From Sediminibacterium sp. (GTDB lineage Bacteria > Bacteroidota > Bacteroidia > Chitinophagales > Chitinophagaceae), in contig NZ_JAUYTR010000025.1 of assembly GCF_030695065.1 (NCBI RefSeq), positions 95,154-159,153 on the forward strand: a stretch of DNA of 64,000 nucleotides. Reading direction: 5' to 3'. Made by a program: the position numbers and the translations under genes. Position 1 is the first letter of the stretch. Each line of letters opens with the position of its first letter. Below, one piece after another: positions 34,163 through 43,733 of the stretch. Under the pieces are notes generated by a model that made no database searches, was not told where the DNA came from, and saw nothing but the letters and a program-made list of their open reading frames with translations.

Positions 34163-34184
34163 TTTAGTTTAATTTCAAACTAAA
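34163..34184 (+). promoter_or_regulatory. Hairpin just before the M28 peptidase start
   Basis: TTTAGTTT / AAACTAAA, a perfect 8-bp inverted repeat with six-base loop, eight bases before ATG 34193. A second inverted repeat AAGAAATG / CATTTCTT lies at 34130-34159. They may be operator or leader structures. Confidence 0.35.
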
Positions 34185-34192
34185 CTAGCAAT

Positions 34193-35845
34193 ATGTACAA
34201 AATACTCAAAACAGTATTGGCTATTCCTTTAATAATAGCCTGCTCCAATCAGGGTAATCAGTTTAATGAAGAAGACGGTCTCTCCGTTTTTAACGCCGAC
34301 ACACTCAAAAAACATATTGCTGTATTGGCTTCAGACGATTTTATGGGGCGTAAACCTTTTACTGAAGGAGAAACCAAAACGGTAGCTTATTTGCAAGCTC
34401 AGTTTAAGCAAATGGGGCTAGAGCCTGGTAATGGGGATAGCTATATTCAAGAAGTGCCCATGGCTAATATTTTGGCAACTGCTGCTCCTAGTCTGCAAGT
34501 AAAATCTGCAAAGGGAACTTTTAATTTAAAAGCATTTGACGATTATATTATTTGGACAGATAAAACCGATTCAAGCATTAGTTTAAACAATGCAGACTTA
34601 GTTTTTGCAGGGTATGGGGTAGTGGCTCCTGAATATAATTGGAACGATTATGCAGGCTTAGATGTGAAAGGAAAAGTGGTAATGGTAATGGTGAACGATC
34701 CTGGTTTTTGGGTAGGAGATACTACCCTCTTTAAAGGGAAGGCCATGACTTATTATGGCAGGTGGACCTATAAGTTTGAAGAAGCTGCAAGGCAGGGTGC
34801 TAAAGGTTGTTTAATTATTCACAACACTGCTGCAGCAAGTTATCCGTTTAGTGTACAACAAAACAGTTTTAATACCACTCGATTGAAATTAGACAATCGC
34901 GGTAAGGATATTCCCAATTGTGATGTGATAGGTTGGGTGCCAGAAAAAATTTCACACCAATTATTTGCTGCCGCGGGTTATGACTCTAGTTTGTTGGTTA
35001 ATGCCAATCAGCCTGGCTTTAAAGCGGTGCCGTTGGGTTTGCAATTGAGTACTACCATGACTGTGAAAGCCAGCTTCAATAAGTCGAGCAATGTGATTGC
35101 AAAAATCACCGGAACTAAAAGACCTGATGAAGTGATCATTTATACTGCGCATTGGGACCATTTAGGTATTGGACGTCCAGATCAAACTGGGGATTCAATA
35201 TACAATGGGGCTTTAGACAATGCTTCAGGCACTGCGGGTTTATTAGAAATGGCGAGGGTATTTAAGAATATGAAAGCTAAGCCCGAACGTACGATTGTGT
35301 TTTTAGCCGTTACTGCAGAAGAGCAAGGGTTATTAGGTTCTGCTTATTATGCAGAAAATCCAATTTATCCAGTTAATAAAACAGTAGCCAATATCAATAT
35401 GGATGGGCTCAATCGTTTCGGTAAAACCAAAGATATGGTGGTAGTTGGACAGGGCCAATCGGAGTTAGAAGATTATTTAAAAGAAGCCATTGAAAAAACG
35501 GGTGGATACCTTTCATTTGATACGCATACCGAAGCGGGGTATTATTATAGATCCGATCATTTCAATTTTGCAAAAGTGGGTATTCCTGCATTATTTGCCA
35601 ACAATGGGGTAGATGTGGTTGGTAAAGGAAAAGAATATGGGGAGACTTTAGAAAATGAATATACCAGTAAAAATTATCATCAGCCTTCTGATAATTATGA
35701 TGCAACAACTTGGACGGGTGATGGTGCCATTAACGATTTAAAATTATTGTTTACCATTGGCCGCAGAATGGGTTTTGAAACTAGTTTTCCAAAATGGAAA
35801 GAGGGTTCCGAATTTAAATTGATTAGAGAAAAAAGCAACAAATGA
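34193..35845 (+). CDS. M28-family metallopeptidase lipoprotein
   Basis: 550 residues with a short lipoprotein-like signal (MYKILKTVLAIPLIIAC). A PA domain at about residues 140-270 interrupts the fold. The M28 zinc ligands are visible: His in YTAHWDHLG, Asp in GALDNASGTAG, Glu in TAEEQGLLGS, Asp in NMDGLNR and His in RSDHFNFAKVGIPALF. It should be an aminopeptidase or glutaminyl-cyclase-like enzyme in the periplasm or at the surface. Its stop overlaps the start of the PLP enzyme by four bases (ATGA). Confidence 0.87.
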   Translation: MYKILKTVLAIPLIIACSNQGNQFNEEDGLSVFNADTLKKHIAVLASDDFMGRKPFTEGETKTVAYLQAQFKQMGLEPGNGDSYIQEVPMANILATAAPSLQVKSAKGTFNLKAFDDYIIWTDKTDSSISLNNADLVFAGYGVVAPEYNWNDYAGLDVKGKVVMVMVNDPGFWVGDTTLFKGKAMTYYGRWTYKFEEAARQGAKGCLIIHNTAAASYPFSVQQNSFNTTRLKLDNRGKDIPNCDVIGWVPEKISHQLFAAAGYDSSLLVNANQPGFKAVPLGLQLSTTMTVKASFNKSSNVIAKITGTKRPDEVIIYTAHWDHLGIGRPDQTGDSIYNGALDNASGTAGLLEMARVFKNMKAKPERTIVFLAVTAEEQGLLGSAYYAENPIYPVNKTVANINMDGLNRFGKTKDMVVVGQGQSELEDYLKEAIEKTGGYLSFDTHTEAGYYYRSDHFNFAKVGIPALFANNGVDVVGKGKEYGETLENEYTSKNYHQPSDNYDATTWTGDGAINDLKLLFTIGRRMGFETSFPKWKEGSEFKLIREKSNK

Positions 35846-36792
35846 TTACCCAAGCAGCCATAGAAAAAGCCCACGAAAAAATCAAACCATTTATTCATCA
35901 TACGCCTGTATTAACCAATAGTAGTATAAATGAAATGGTAGGTGCGGAACTTTTTTTCAAGTGCGAAAATTTTCAAAAAATTGGCGCGTTTAAAATTAGG
36001 GGAGGAATGAACGCGGCCCTTAGTTTGAGCCCCGAACAAATTGCTAAGGGATTGGCTACACATTCATCTGGCAATCATGCACAGGCTATTGCATTTGCTG
36101 CAAAAACATTGGGCACCAAAGCTTTTATTGTTATGCCTGAAAATTCTCCTGCAGTTAAAGTGAATGCTGTAAAAGGGTATGGCGCAGAAGTTATTTTTTG
36201 TGCACCTAATCAAGCAGCTCGTGAAGAGGCACTTAATAAAATTGTTGCTGAAACGGGCGCTGAGTTTATTCACCCTTACGATGATGATCGGGTAATTACA
36301 GGTCAAGCAACTTGTGTGAAAGAATTGATTGCAACAGTACCCACATTAGAAATAGTTTTGACGCCAGTAGGTGGTGGTGGTTTACTATCGGGTACTGCTT
36401 TGGGAGCGCATTATTTTAAACCTACTCTAAAAGTTTATGCAGGTGAACCAGAAGGTGCAGCAGATGCCATCTTAAGTTTTAAGTCGGGCAAAGTTGAAAA
36501 AGCGCCCTATGTAAATACCATTGCTGATGGCTTATTAACCACTTTAAGTGAACGAACTCTTTCAATTATTCGCGAACATGTTACCGATATTTTTTTAGTA
36601 ACAGAAGCCGAAATAAAAGCGGCATTACGATTGGTATATGAGCGAATGAAAATTGTGGTAGAACCCAGCTGTGTAGTGCCTTTAGCAGCAGTAATTAAAC
36701 ACAATGAATTATTTAAAGACAAGAAAATAGGCATTATTTTAACGGGGGGTAATGTAGACTTGAAAAAATTTGCTGATTGGTTTAATGATTAA
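35842..36792 (+). CDS. Threonine/serine dehydratase-like PLP enzyme
   Basis: 316 residues of the tryptophan-synthase-beta fold type II PLP family. PLP lysine in FKIRGGMNA, phosphate/substrate loop SSGNHAQA, PLP phosphate loop VGGGGLLSG, and SCVVPLAA near the end. The short length without a C-terminal ACT domain fits catabolic threonine dehydratase or serine racemase rather than biosynthetic IlvA. It overlaps the M28 gene by four bases and precedes a GMC oxidoreductase by five bases. Confidence 0.85.
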   Translation: MITQAAIEKAHEKIKPFIHHTPVLTNSSINEMVGAELFFKCENFQKIGAFKIRGGMNAALSLSPEQIAKGLATHSSGNHAQAIAFAAKTLGTKAFIVMPENSPAVKVNAVKGYGAEVIFCAPNQAAREEALNKIVAETGAEFIHPYDDDRVITGQATCVKELIATVPTLEIVLTPVGGGGLLSGTALGAHYFKPTLKVYAGEPEGAADAILSFKSGKVEKAPYVNTIADGLLTTLSERTLSIIREHVTDIFLVTEAEIKAALRLVYERMKIVVEPSCVVPLAAVIKHNELFKDKKIGIILTGGNVDLKKFADWFND

Positions 36793-36797
36793 AGTAT

Positions 36798-38486
36798 ATG
36801 CCTGAACAGAATATCCAATTTGATGCAATTGTAATAGGGTCCGGAATCAGTGGAGGTTGGGCTGCAAAAGAATTATGTGAAAAAGGATTAAAAACGTTGG
36901 TGCTAGAACGTGGTAGAAATGTGGTGCACAAAAAAGATTATCCCACGGCCAACTTTAATCCTTGGGACATGCCACACAGAGGAAAAATTCCTCCCCCCGA
37001 AATGGACCTTGATCCCATTGTAAGCAATTGTTATGCTTATAAAGAAGACACCAAACATTTTTTTGTAAAAGACAAGGAACACCCTTACATACAAGAGAAA
37101 CCGTTTAGTTGGATTCGTGGCTACCAAGTAGGTGGTAAGTCTTTGTTATGGGCCCGGCAAACACAACGTTGGAGTAAATACGATTTTGAAGCACCACTTA
37201 GAGATGGCTTTGCAGTTGACTGGCCAATTCGTTACAACGATATAGATGCATGGTATAGTTATGTAGAAAAGTTTGCTGGCATCAGTGGTAATAAAGATGG
37301 GTTAGACGTGTTGCCAGATGGTGAATTTTTACCTCCTTGGGAAATGAATTGTGTAGAGAAAATTCTACAAGAAAAAATCATGCAAGCTTACCCTGATAGA
37401 TATGTAATTCAAGGAAGGTGTGCGCATTTAACTGAGCCCACTGCTGAACATTTAGCTCAGGGAAGAGGACAATGCATGGCCAGAAAATTATGTGAGCGTG
37501 GATGTCCTTTTGGGGCTTATTTTAGTTCAAATAGTGCTACTATTCCAGCTGCTGAAAAAACGGGTAATATGCATTTGAAAACCAATGCAGTGGTTGAATC
37601 AATTGTATACGATGATCAAACTAAAAAAGCTTCAGGAGTTAGGGTAGTAGATGCCATTACACATGAAGTAACAATATACAATGCGAAAATTATTTTTGTA
37701 AATGCAGCTTGTTTAAATACCAATTTAATTTTACTCAATTCAAAAAGCACTCGTTTCCCCAATGGGTTAGGAAATGACAATGGTTTAATGGGCAAATACA
37801 TTGCATTTCATAATTACCGTGGTAATATCACTGCTCAATTTAAAGGTCCATTAGACCAATACTATTATGGAAGAAGGCCCACCCAAGTGATGATGCCTAG
37901 TTTTAAAAATGTATTGAAACAAGAGACTGATTTTTTAAGAGGCTATATGGTTCATTTTAGTGCATCACGAGCCGGAAGGCCAATGGTGGATGGGGTAGGA
38001 GCTGCATTTAAAGAAGCGATAACAGAACCGGGCGATTGGAGTATTTATATGATGATGCAAGGGGAAACTATACCCAAGGAAACCAATCAAGTTTCTTTAA
38101 GTGAATATGAGCGAGACAATTGGGGTGTTCCTCAATTGGTTGTATCAGTAGACTACGATGAAAACGACGAGAAATTACTCCAAGACTTTTTTAGAGAAGG
38201 GAAAGCCATGTTAGAAAAAGCGGGTTGTACAAAAATTAATACATGGGATAGTAAGCAACCTCCGGGTTTAGATATTCATGAAATGGGTGGAGTAAGAATG
38301 GGTAAAGATCCCAATACTTCTTTACTGAATCAATTCAATCAATTGCACCAATGTAAAAATGTTTTTGTGACCGATGGGGCTTGTATGACTTCTACCGGAA
38401 ACCAAAATCCTTCTCTTACTTTTATGGCACTCACGGCAAGGGCTGCTGATTACGCGGCTGAACAAGTAAAACTTGGCTTATTATAA
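36798..38486 (+). CDS. GMC-family oxidoreductase
   Basis: 562 residues, FAD-dependent. N-terminal dinucleotide motif AIVIGSGISGGWAAKEL, then the GMC signature region GGKSLLWARQTQRW and the C-terminal EMGGVRMGKDP / VFVTDGACMTSTGNQNPSLTFMAL with the catalytic His and Asn. No signal peptide. It resembles gluconate-2-dehydrogenase large subunit and glucose-methanol-choline enzymes; no small subunit is found nearby. The substrate, probably a sugar or alcohol, is unknown. Confidence 0.87.
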   Translation: MPEQNIQFDAIVIGSGISGGWAAKELCEKGLKTLVLERGRNVVHKKDYPTANFNPWDMPHRGKIPPPEMDLDPIVSNCYAYKEDTKHFFVKDKEHPYIQEKPFSWIRGYQVGGKSLLWARQTQRWSKYDFEAPLRDGFAVDWPIRYNDIDAWYSYVEKFAGISGNKDGLDVLPDGEFLPPWEMNCVEKILQEKIMQAYPDRYVIQGRCAHLTEPTAEHLAQGRGQCMARKLCERGCPFGAYFSSNSATIPAAEKTGNMHLKTNAVVESIVYDDQTKKASGVRVVDAITHEVTIYNAKIIFVNAACLNTNLILLNSKSTRFPNGLGNDNGLMGKYIAFHNYRGNITAQFKGPLDQYYYGRRPTQVMMPSFKNVLKQETDFLRGYMVHFSASRAGRPMVDGVGAAFKEAITEPGDWSIYMMMQGETIPKETNQVSLSEYERDNWGVPQLVVSVDYDENDEKLLQDFFREGKAMLEKAGCTKINTWDSKQPPGLDIHEMGGVRMGKDPNTSLLNQFNQLHQCKNVFVTDGACMTSTGNQNPSLTFMALTARAADYAAEQVKLGLL

Positions 38487-38496
38487 AAGCCCAATT

Positions 38497-39306
38497 TTAT
38501 TTTAATTTCCATAATTGTCCTTCGTAAAAAAAAGGTTTAAGTTGAATATAGTATTTATCTGAGTCTGCAATAAAATCGTATACCAAGTTAAAGTGTTGGT
38601 GCATATACCCATAAAATTTGGGCTTACTATAAAACCAACAAGTATAAGAAGCAGGTACCCCATAAAATTCTGGTGGTACATGTTGTATGGCTATTCTATC
38701 TCGGTCTTCATCGTTAAAAGCAATATAGTCAATGTATAAATATTTGACCCCGCTCATTCGTATCTGGTCTAATAACTCGTAAGTCTTTTCTATATATTGT
38801 ATAACTCCAGAAAAAATAATGATATCAGGCTGATGGTGTTGTAAGCATTCTTCTAAAGAGTAGTAAAAATGCAATCTTTCATGTTCAAATTCTTTTCTAC
38901 CTATTTCTACATAATTAGGCTGTTCAACAATACACCAGTTTAAATTATGCACAGATTGTAGAAACTGCTTTTTATGATTATAAGTGGTTCCTAAAGAACC
39001 CCCAAAATCGAGCACAGTTAAATTGCAGTTGTTTTCCGCAGCCACATGTAAAAGGGTTGATAGCATAGTGAAATTCAGCTTCGGATTATCGTACACAATC
39101 CCGTCTCGCTCATAAGCCACTTCGCCATTGACTACTTTTCTTGTAGTTACTCTAATTTTCTCAACAATGCTTTGTTCATCATAGCCTTTGGCTATTTTAT
39201 TGGCTTCTGCAAAGTTTTCATAATCTCCCTTCCAACCATATTTAAAACTATACCAGTAAAGGGTTCTGAATATAGGCGGTATAAATTGTTTAAGTAGGTA
39301 ATGCAT
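38497..39306 (-). CDS. Methyltransferase, TIGR04325-like
   Basis: 269 residues from ATG 39306 (MHYLLKQFIPPIF). The SAM-binding loop is LTVLDFGGSLGTTY, followed by NWCIVEQPNYVEIGRKEF and DIIIFSGVIQYI. This matches the 'putative methyltransferase, LIC12133/TIGR04325' family, often found with surface-glycan genes. Substrate unknown. It is convergent with the GMC gene (10-base gap) and lies downstream of ggt on the same strand. Confidence 0.75.
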   Translation of the reverse strand: MHYLLKQFIPPIFRTLYWYSFKYGWKGDYENFAEANKIAKGYDEQSIVEKIRVTTRKVVNGEVAYERDGIVYDNPKLNFTMLSTLLHVAAENNCNLTVLDFGGSLGTTYNHKKQFLQSVHNLNWCIVEQPNYVEIGRKEFEHERLHFYYSLEECLQHHQPDIIIFSGVIQYIEKTYELLDQIRMSGVKYLYIDYIAFNDEDRDRIAIQHVPPEFYGVPASYTCWFYSKPKFYGYMHQHFNLVYDFIADSDKYYIQLKPFFYEGQLWKLK

Positions 39307-39366
39307 AACTGTGTAAAAATAACACAGCAAATCCCATATAAAAAATAAACTATATAACCTGTAGTT

Positions 39367-41088
39367 TTAATATCCTGCAACCGAATCATCCCCTCTTCTG
39401 TCAGCAGCAGCTTCTCTTATTTTATTGGGGAGTATTCTAATTCCATCAGTTCTTCCTATACTGCTTCTGTCTTTTAGTATATAGCCCATTTTTTGCAACG
39501 CTTCTTTGGTTTTGGGATTGAAATTGGTTTCAATCATTACTTCATCTGGCAACCACTGGTGATGAAATTTAGGGAGGTCAATGGCATCGCCAATTTTCAT
39601 ATTGAAATCAATGATATTCACCAATGCTTGGTAAACCGAAGTTGGTATGGTTGTTCCACCTGGTGTGCCAATGACTACATAAGGTTTTTTATTTTTTAAT
39701 ACCAACGTAGGGGTCATTGAACTCAACATCCTTTTACCCGGAACAATCGAATTGGCTTCTCCACCAACAGCGCCAAACATATTGGGTACTCCTGGCTTTA
39801 CACTAAAATCGTCCATTTCATTATTCAATAAAAAACCTGCACCACCCACAACAACTTTAGATCCATAACTACCATTTAGGGTGGTTGTTACAGATACCAC
39901 ATTCCCTGCCGCATCCACTACACTTAAGTGAGTTGTTTCTTCACTCTCTTTAATAAGACCGGCATTAATTTCTTTACTACTGCCAGCTTTGTCGGGGCTA
40001 TAGTCACTCATTCTTTGTGCCAAATAATCATCACTAATCATGGTCTTCACAGGGACTTTCCAAAAATCGGGGTCTCCCATATGTTCAGCTCGGTCTGCAA
40101 ATGCCCTTCGCTCAGCTTCAATCATTAGTTGAACCGATTGAATGGATTGAAATCCCATTTTAGAAACTGGATATTTTTCAATCATTTTCATCATTTGTGC
40201 CAATAAAATTCCTCCACTGCTGGGCGGAGCAAAGCTGACTACTTCGTGACCTCTATAGTTGAACACAATTGGTTCTCTAAGTTTGGCGGTATAATTTTTT
40301 AAATCAGCATGTGAAATAATTCCTCTGCCTCTTTCCATTTCTGCAACAATCAAGTCTGCTGTTTTACCGCCATAGAAACCCAATGCGCCTTCTTTTTGAA
40401 TTCGCTCAAACGTTTGCGCTAACTCTTTTTGAATTAAAGTGTCGCCTACTCTCCAACGGTTGGGTCTATAAAAAGCGGTAGGTTGAGTACTGAATCTTGC
40501 AATGGCATCTTTTATACTATTAATACTGGCTGCTTCTTTTTCTGTTAATACAAATCCTTTGGCAGCAATATCAATGGCAGGTTGAATAAGCACTTCAAAC
40601 GGAAGTTTGGCATATGCATGTGAAGCAAATAACCCTGCAACGGTACCGGGAATACCAGAAGCCAAATGGCCATGTTGAGATAAATTGAGTTGTGCATTGC
40701 CGTTTTTATCTAAGTACATATCCCTAGAACCTTTTTCTGGAGCGGCTTCTCTATAGTCTATGCCAATCAATTCACCGTTCGTTTTTCTTGCCAATAAAAA
40801 ACCACCCCCACCAATATTGCCGGCATTTGGGAATACAACAGCTAATACCAATTGAGTGGCTATAGCTGCATCAAATGCATTGCCTCCTTTTTTCATTATA
40901 GCTGCACCAACCATACTTGCAAGTGGATGCGCACTACTTACTGCTGCCTGTTTAAACTCGGCCCTTTTTACAACTGTATAATGATAAGGATCAATTTCTT
41001 TATTGGGTCCTACAATGGAGGCTATTTGCTGTCCGTTTGTTTGGTAGATGCTGCCCAACAAAACGAAACCTATTAAATATTTTCTCAT
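39367..41088 (-). CDS. ggt: Gamma-glutamyltransferase
   Basis: 573 residues from ATG 41088; earlier in-frame starts add non-family sequence. Signal peptide MRKYLIGFVLLGSIYQTNG puts it in the periplasm. It self-cleaves before the catalytic Thr of EETTHLSVVDAAGNVVSVTTT. Other marks are NAGNIGGGGFLL, IDYREAAPEKG, GSKVVVGGAGFLLNNEMDDFS and SSMTPTLVLK. It breaks down glutathione and other gamma-glutamyl compounds. It is divergent from the M14 peptidase gene, with 70 bases between the starts. Confidence 0.93.
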   Translation of the reverse strand: MRKYLIGFVLLGSIYQTNGQQIASIVGPNKEIDPYHYTVVKRAEFKQAAVSSAHPLASMVGAAIMKKGGNAFDAAIATQLVLAVVFPNAGNIGGGGFLLARKTNGELIGIDYREAAPEKGSRDMYLDKNGNAQLNLSQHGHLASGIPGTVAGLFASHAYAKLPFEVLIQPAIDIAAKGFVLTEKEAASINSIKDAIARFSTQPTAFYRPNRWRVGDTLIQKELAQTFERIQKEGALGFYGGKTADLIVAEMERGRGIISHADLKNYTAKLREPIVFNYRGHEVVSFAPPSSGGILLAQMMKMIEKYPVSKMGFQSIQSVQLMIEAERRAFADRAEHMGDPDFWKVPVKTMISDDYLAQRMSDYSPDKAGSSKEINAGLIKESEETTHLSVVDAAGNVVSVTTTLNGSYGSKVVVGGAGFLLNNEMDDFSVKPGVPNMFGAVGGEANSIVPGKRMLSSMTPTLVLKNKKPYVVIGTPGGTTIPTSVYQALVNIIDFNMKIGDAIDLPKFHHQWLPDEVMIETNFNPKTKEALQKMGYILKDRSSIGRTDGIRILPNKIREAAADRRGDDSVAGY

Positions 41089-41158
41089 ATGGTAATTTAC
41101 ATTTTTTATCGGGTTTTCATTCCCTTTCTTCCTATTTTCATGTTTCATTAATGAACTT

Positions 41159-43648
41159 ATGAAGAAATTATTATTTGGACTTTTAAGTCTTGCCTTTTCA
41201 TTGGCAACCATTGCTCAATCGGTACCTAGCCCCGAACAATTTTTGGGATACAAGGTAGGAACTCGTTTTACGCGTCACCATCGCATAGTAGAGTATGTTA
41301 AAACGGTTGCAAACGCAAGGCCAGAAATGGTTAAGATAGAAAAATACGGGGAAACCAATGAAGGCAGAGAACTGATGTTGGCTTTTGTGAGTACGCCAGA
41401 GAATATGCAAAAATTAGATCAAATTCGCATCAATAATTTACGCATGGCTGGTTTGTCAAAAGACAAAGCAGCTCCTCAAGTTGAAAATGCACCTGCCATT
41501 GTTTGGTTAAGTTATAACGTGCATGGCAATGAGGCTTCTTCTTCAGAAGCATTCTTGTTAACCATTCATGCTTTAACCGATCCAGCTAATGCACAAACCA
41601 AAGAATGGTTAAAAAATACAGTAGTGGTTTTAGACCCTTGTATTAATCCAGATGGAAGAGATCGTTATATTAACTGGTATAATTCAGTTGTAGGAAAAAA
41701 CTACAATGCCGATCCAGCTTCAAGAGAACATGCAGAACCATGGCCAGGCGGAAGAAGCAATCACTATAATTTTGATTTAAATAGAGACTGGGCTTGGCAA
41801 ACACAAGTTGAAACCCAACAGCGTATTAAAAAGTATCAAGAGTGGATGCCACAAATTCATGTAGACTACCATGAGCAGGGTTTTAATGAGCCTTATTATT
41901 TTGCACCTGCGGCAGAACCGATCCACGAAGTGATTACTCCTTGGCAGCGCGATTTTCAAGTAATGATTGGTCGTAACCATGCTAAGTATTTTGACCAAAA
42001 TAATTGGTTGTTTTTTACAAAGGAAAGATTTGATTTATTGTACCCTTCTTATGGGGATACTTACCCGGTGTACAATGGAGCAATTGGTATGACTTATGAG
42101 CAAGGTGGAATTAGAGCCGGTTTGGGTATTTTAAATGAAGACAACGATACCTTAACCTTGGTAGACCGTGCAGCTCATCATTTTACTACAGGCTTGTCTA
42201 CTATTGAAATAGCTTCAAAAAATAAAAGCAAATTATTAGCTGAGTTTAAACAATTTTTTGACGACAGCAGAGCAGGAAAAATTGGGGAATACAAAACCTA
42301 TGTTTTCACTGCAAAGGATGAAAATAAAATGGCAGCATTAAAAAAATTGCTAAGTCAAAATGGAATTGAGTATGGTGTATTAAGTAGCAAAACATTTAGA
42401 GGGTTTAATTATTTTACAGGGAAAGAAGATGCTTTTACCGATGAAGGAAATCATATTGCAGTAAGTTCATTTCAACCAAGAGCAGTAATGGCTAAAGTAT
42501 TATTAGAGCCAAGAACGGTAGTATCTGATTCAAATACTTATGATATTACTGCATGGGCGGCGTCTTATGCTTATGGAATTAAAGGTTATGCAGTTAAGGA
42601 AAAATTAGCGGTAAACCCTGAATCAGCAGGCACTTCAGTTGCTTCAATTAACAGCAACTATGGTGCCTTGGTACCTTATACATCATTCAGTAGTGCCAAA
42701 GTATTGGCTTATTTACTTAAGAATGGGGTGAAAGTACGTTTTGTTGAAAAACCGTTTACTTATAAAAGTAAAAATTACGATAGAGGTACATTGGTAGTGT
42801 TAAAAACCAGTAATCAACAAAATTGGTTAACAGTGTTAAACAATGCTTGTGCACAATTTAATGTTCAAGCCGATGCAGTAGAAACTGGCTTTATGGATAA
42901 AGGCTCAGATTTTGGATCGCCTGACATCAAAAATATCGCTGCAACACCAAGAGTTGCTATGTTAACTGGTGAGCAAAGTTCATCATTAGCTGCTGGAGAA
43001 GTTTGGCATTATTTTGATAAAATTTTGGAGTATCCCATTACGCTATTGAACGCAGTAGATATTGCTCGTTATAATTTAAAAAATTATGATGTGCTTATTA
43101 TACCTGATGGAAATTACAGAAGCTTAGGTGAAAAAGCAACGGCAGATAAATTGAAAGACTTTGTGCGTGGAGGTGGAAAATTGATTGCTTTAGAAAACGC
43201 AATGGCGCTCATGAGCCGATCAGACTGGGGTATTAAATTAAAAGAAGCAAAAGCAGACAAGGCAGAAGATTCAGTGAAAAAATATGCCAATAGAGAAACC
43301 GATTACATCACTAATTCTATTCCAGGAGCAATTTATAAAGTTGATTTAGACAACACACATCCTTTGGCTTTTGGATACCCTGAATTTTATTATACACTAA
43401 AGCAAGATGGCAATGTATATGAAATGATGAAAGATGGTTGGAACGTGGGCACTATTAAAAAAGACGCGTATGTAACTGGTTTTGCTGGAGCAAAATTAAA
43501 ACCCAATTTAAAAGATGGAATGTTGTTTGGTGTGCAAGATATAGGGGCAGGAACAGTGGTATATATTGCTGAAGATCCATTGTTTAGAAACTTCTGGGAG
43601 AATGGTTATTTGTTAATTGCAAACGCTGTTTTTTTAGCTGGTAAATAA
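41159..43648 (+). CDS. Secreted M14 zinc carboxypeptidase
   Basis: 829 residues with signal peptide MKKLLFGLLSLAFSLATIAQ. The M14 metal site is HGNEASSSE (HxxE) with the later His in VDYHEQG; DPCINPDGRDR and NFDLNRDW are substrate-binding blocks. A long C-terminal region, including a flavodoxin/amidotransferase-like stretch (YDVLIIPDGNYRSLG, VRGGGKLIALENA), follows the peptidase domain, as in other Bacteroidota M14 members. Probably periplasmic. It is monocistronic and ends in a two-way terminator. Confidence 0.87.
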   Translation: MKKLLFGLLSLAFSLATIAQSVPSPEQFLGYKVGTRFTRHHRIVEYVKTVANARPEMVKIEKYGETNEGRELMLAFVSTPENMQKLDQIRINNLRMAGLSKDKAAPQVENAPAIVWLSYNVHGNEASSSEAFLLTIHALTDPANAQTKEWLKNTVVVLDPCINPDGRDRYINWYNSVVGKNYNADPASREHAEPWPGGRSNHYNFDLNRDWAWQTQVETQQRIKKYQEWMPQIHVDYHEQGFNEPYYFAPAAEPIHEVITPWQRDFQVMIGRNHAKYFDQNNWLFFTKERFDLLYPSYGDTYPVYNGAIGMTYEQGGIRAGLGILNEDNDTLTLVDRAAHHFTTGLSTIEIASKNKSKLLAEFKQFFDDSRAGKIGEYKTYVFTAKDENKMAALKKLLSQNGIEYGVLSSKTFRGFNYFTGKEDAFTDEGNHIAVSSFQPRAVMAKVLLEPRTVVSDSNTYDITAWAASYAYGIKGYAVKEKLAVNPESAGTSVASINSNYGALVPYTSFSSAKVLAYLLKNGVKVRFVEKPFTYKSKNYDRGTLVVLKTSNQQNWLTVLNNACAQFNVQADAVETGFMDKGSDFGSPDIKNIAATPRVAMLTGEQSSSLAAGEVWHYFDKILEYPITLLNAVDIARYNLKNYDVLIIPDGNYRSLGEKATADKLKDFVRGGGKLIALENAMALMSRSDWGIKLKEAKADKAEDSVKKYANRETDYITNSIPGAIYKVDLDNTHPLAFGYPEFYYTLKQDGNVYEMMKDGWNVGTIKKDAYVTGFAGAKLKPNLKDGMLFGVQDIGAGTVVYIAEDPLFRNFWENGYLLIANAVFLAGK

Positions 43649-43665
43649 TTTAATGCTATTATAAC

Positions 43666-43710
43666 AAAAGGGTTAAGGATTCGACCAGTAGGCGCTCCTT
43701 AACCCTTTTT
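43666..43710. terminator. Bidirectional terminator between M14 peptidase and TonB receptor
   Basis: A 14-bp perfect stem (AAAAGGGTTAAGGA / TCCTTAACCCTTTT) with a 16-base loop; T-runs exist on both strands, serving the two convergent genes. Confidence 0.9.
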
Positions 43711-43733
43711 TAATTTGATTCAAATTCGATGAG

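Noticed and set aside
43666..43710. Small RNA gene from the long hairpin
   Set aside because: Position between convergent genes with T-runs on both strands is fully explained by a two-way terminator.
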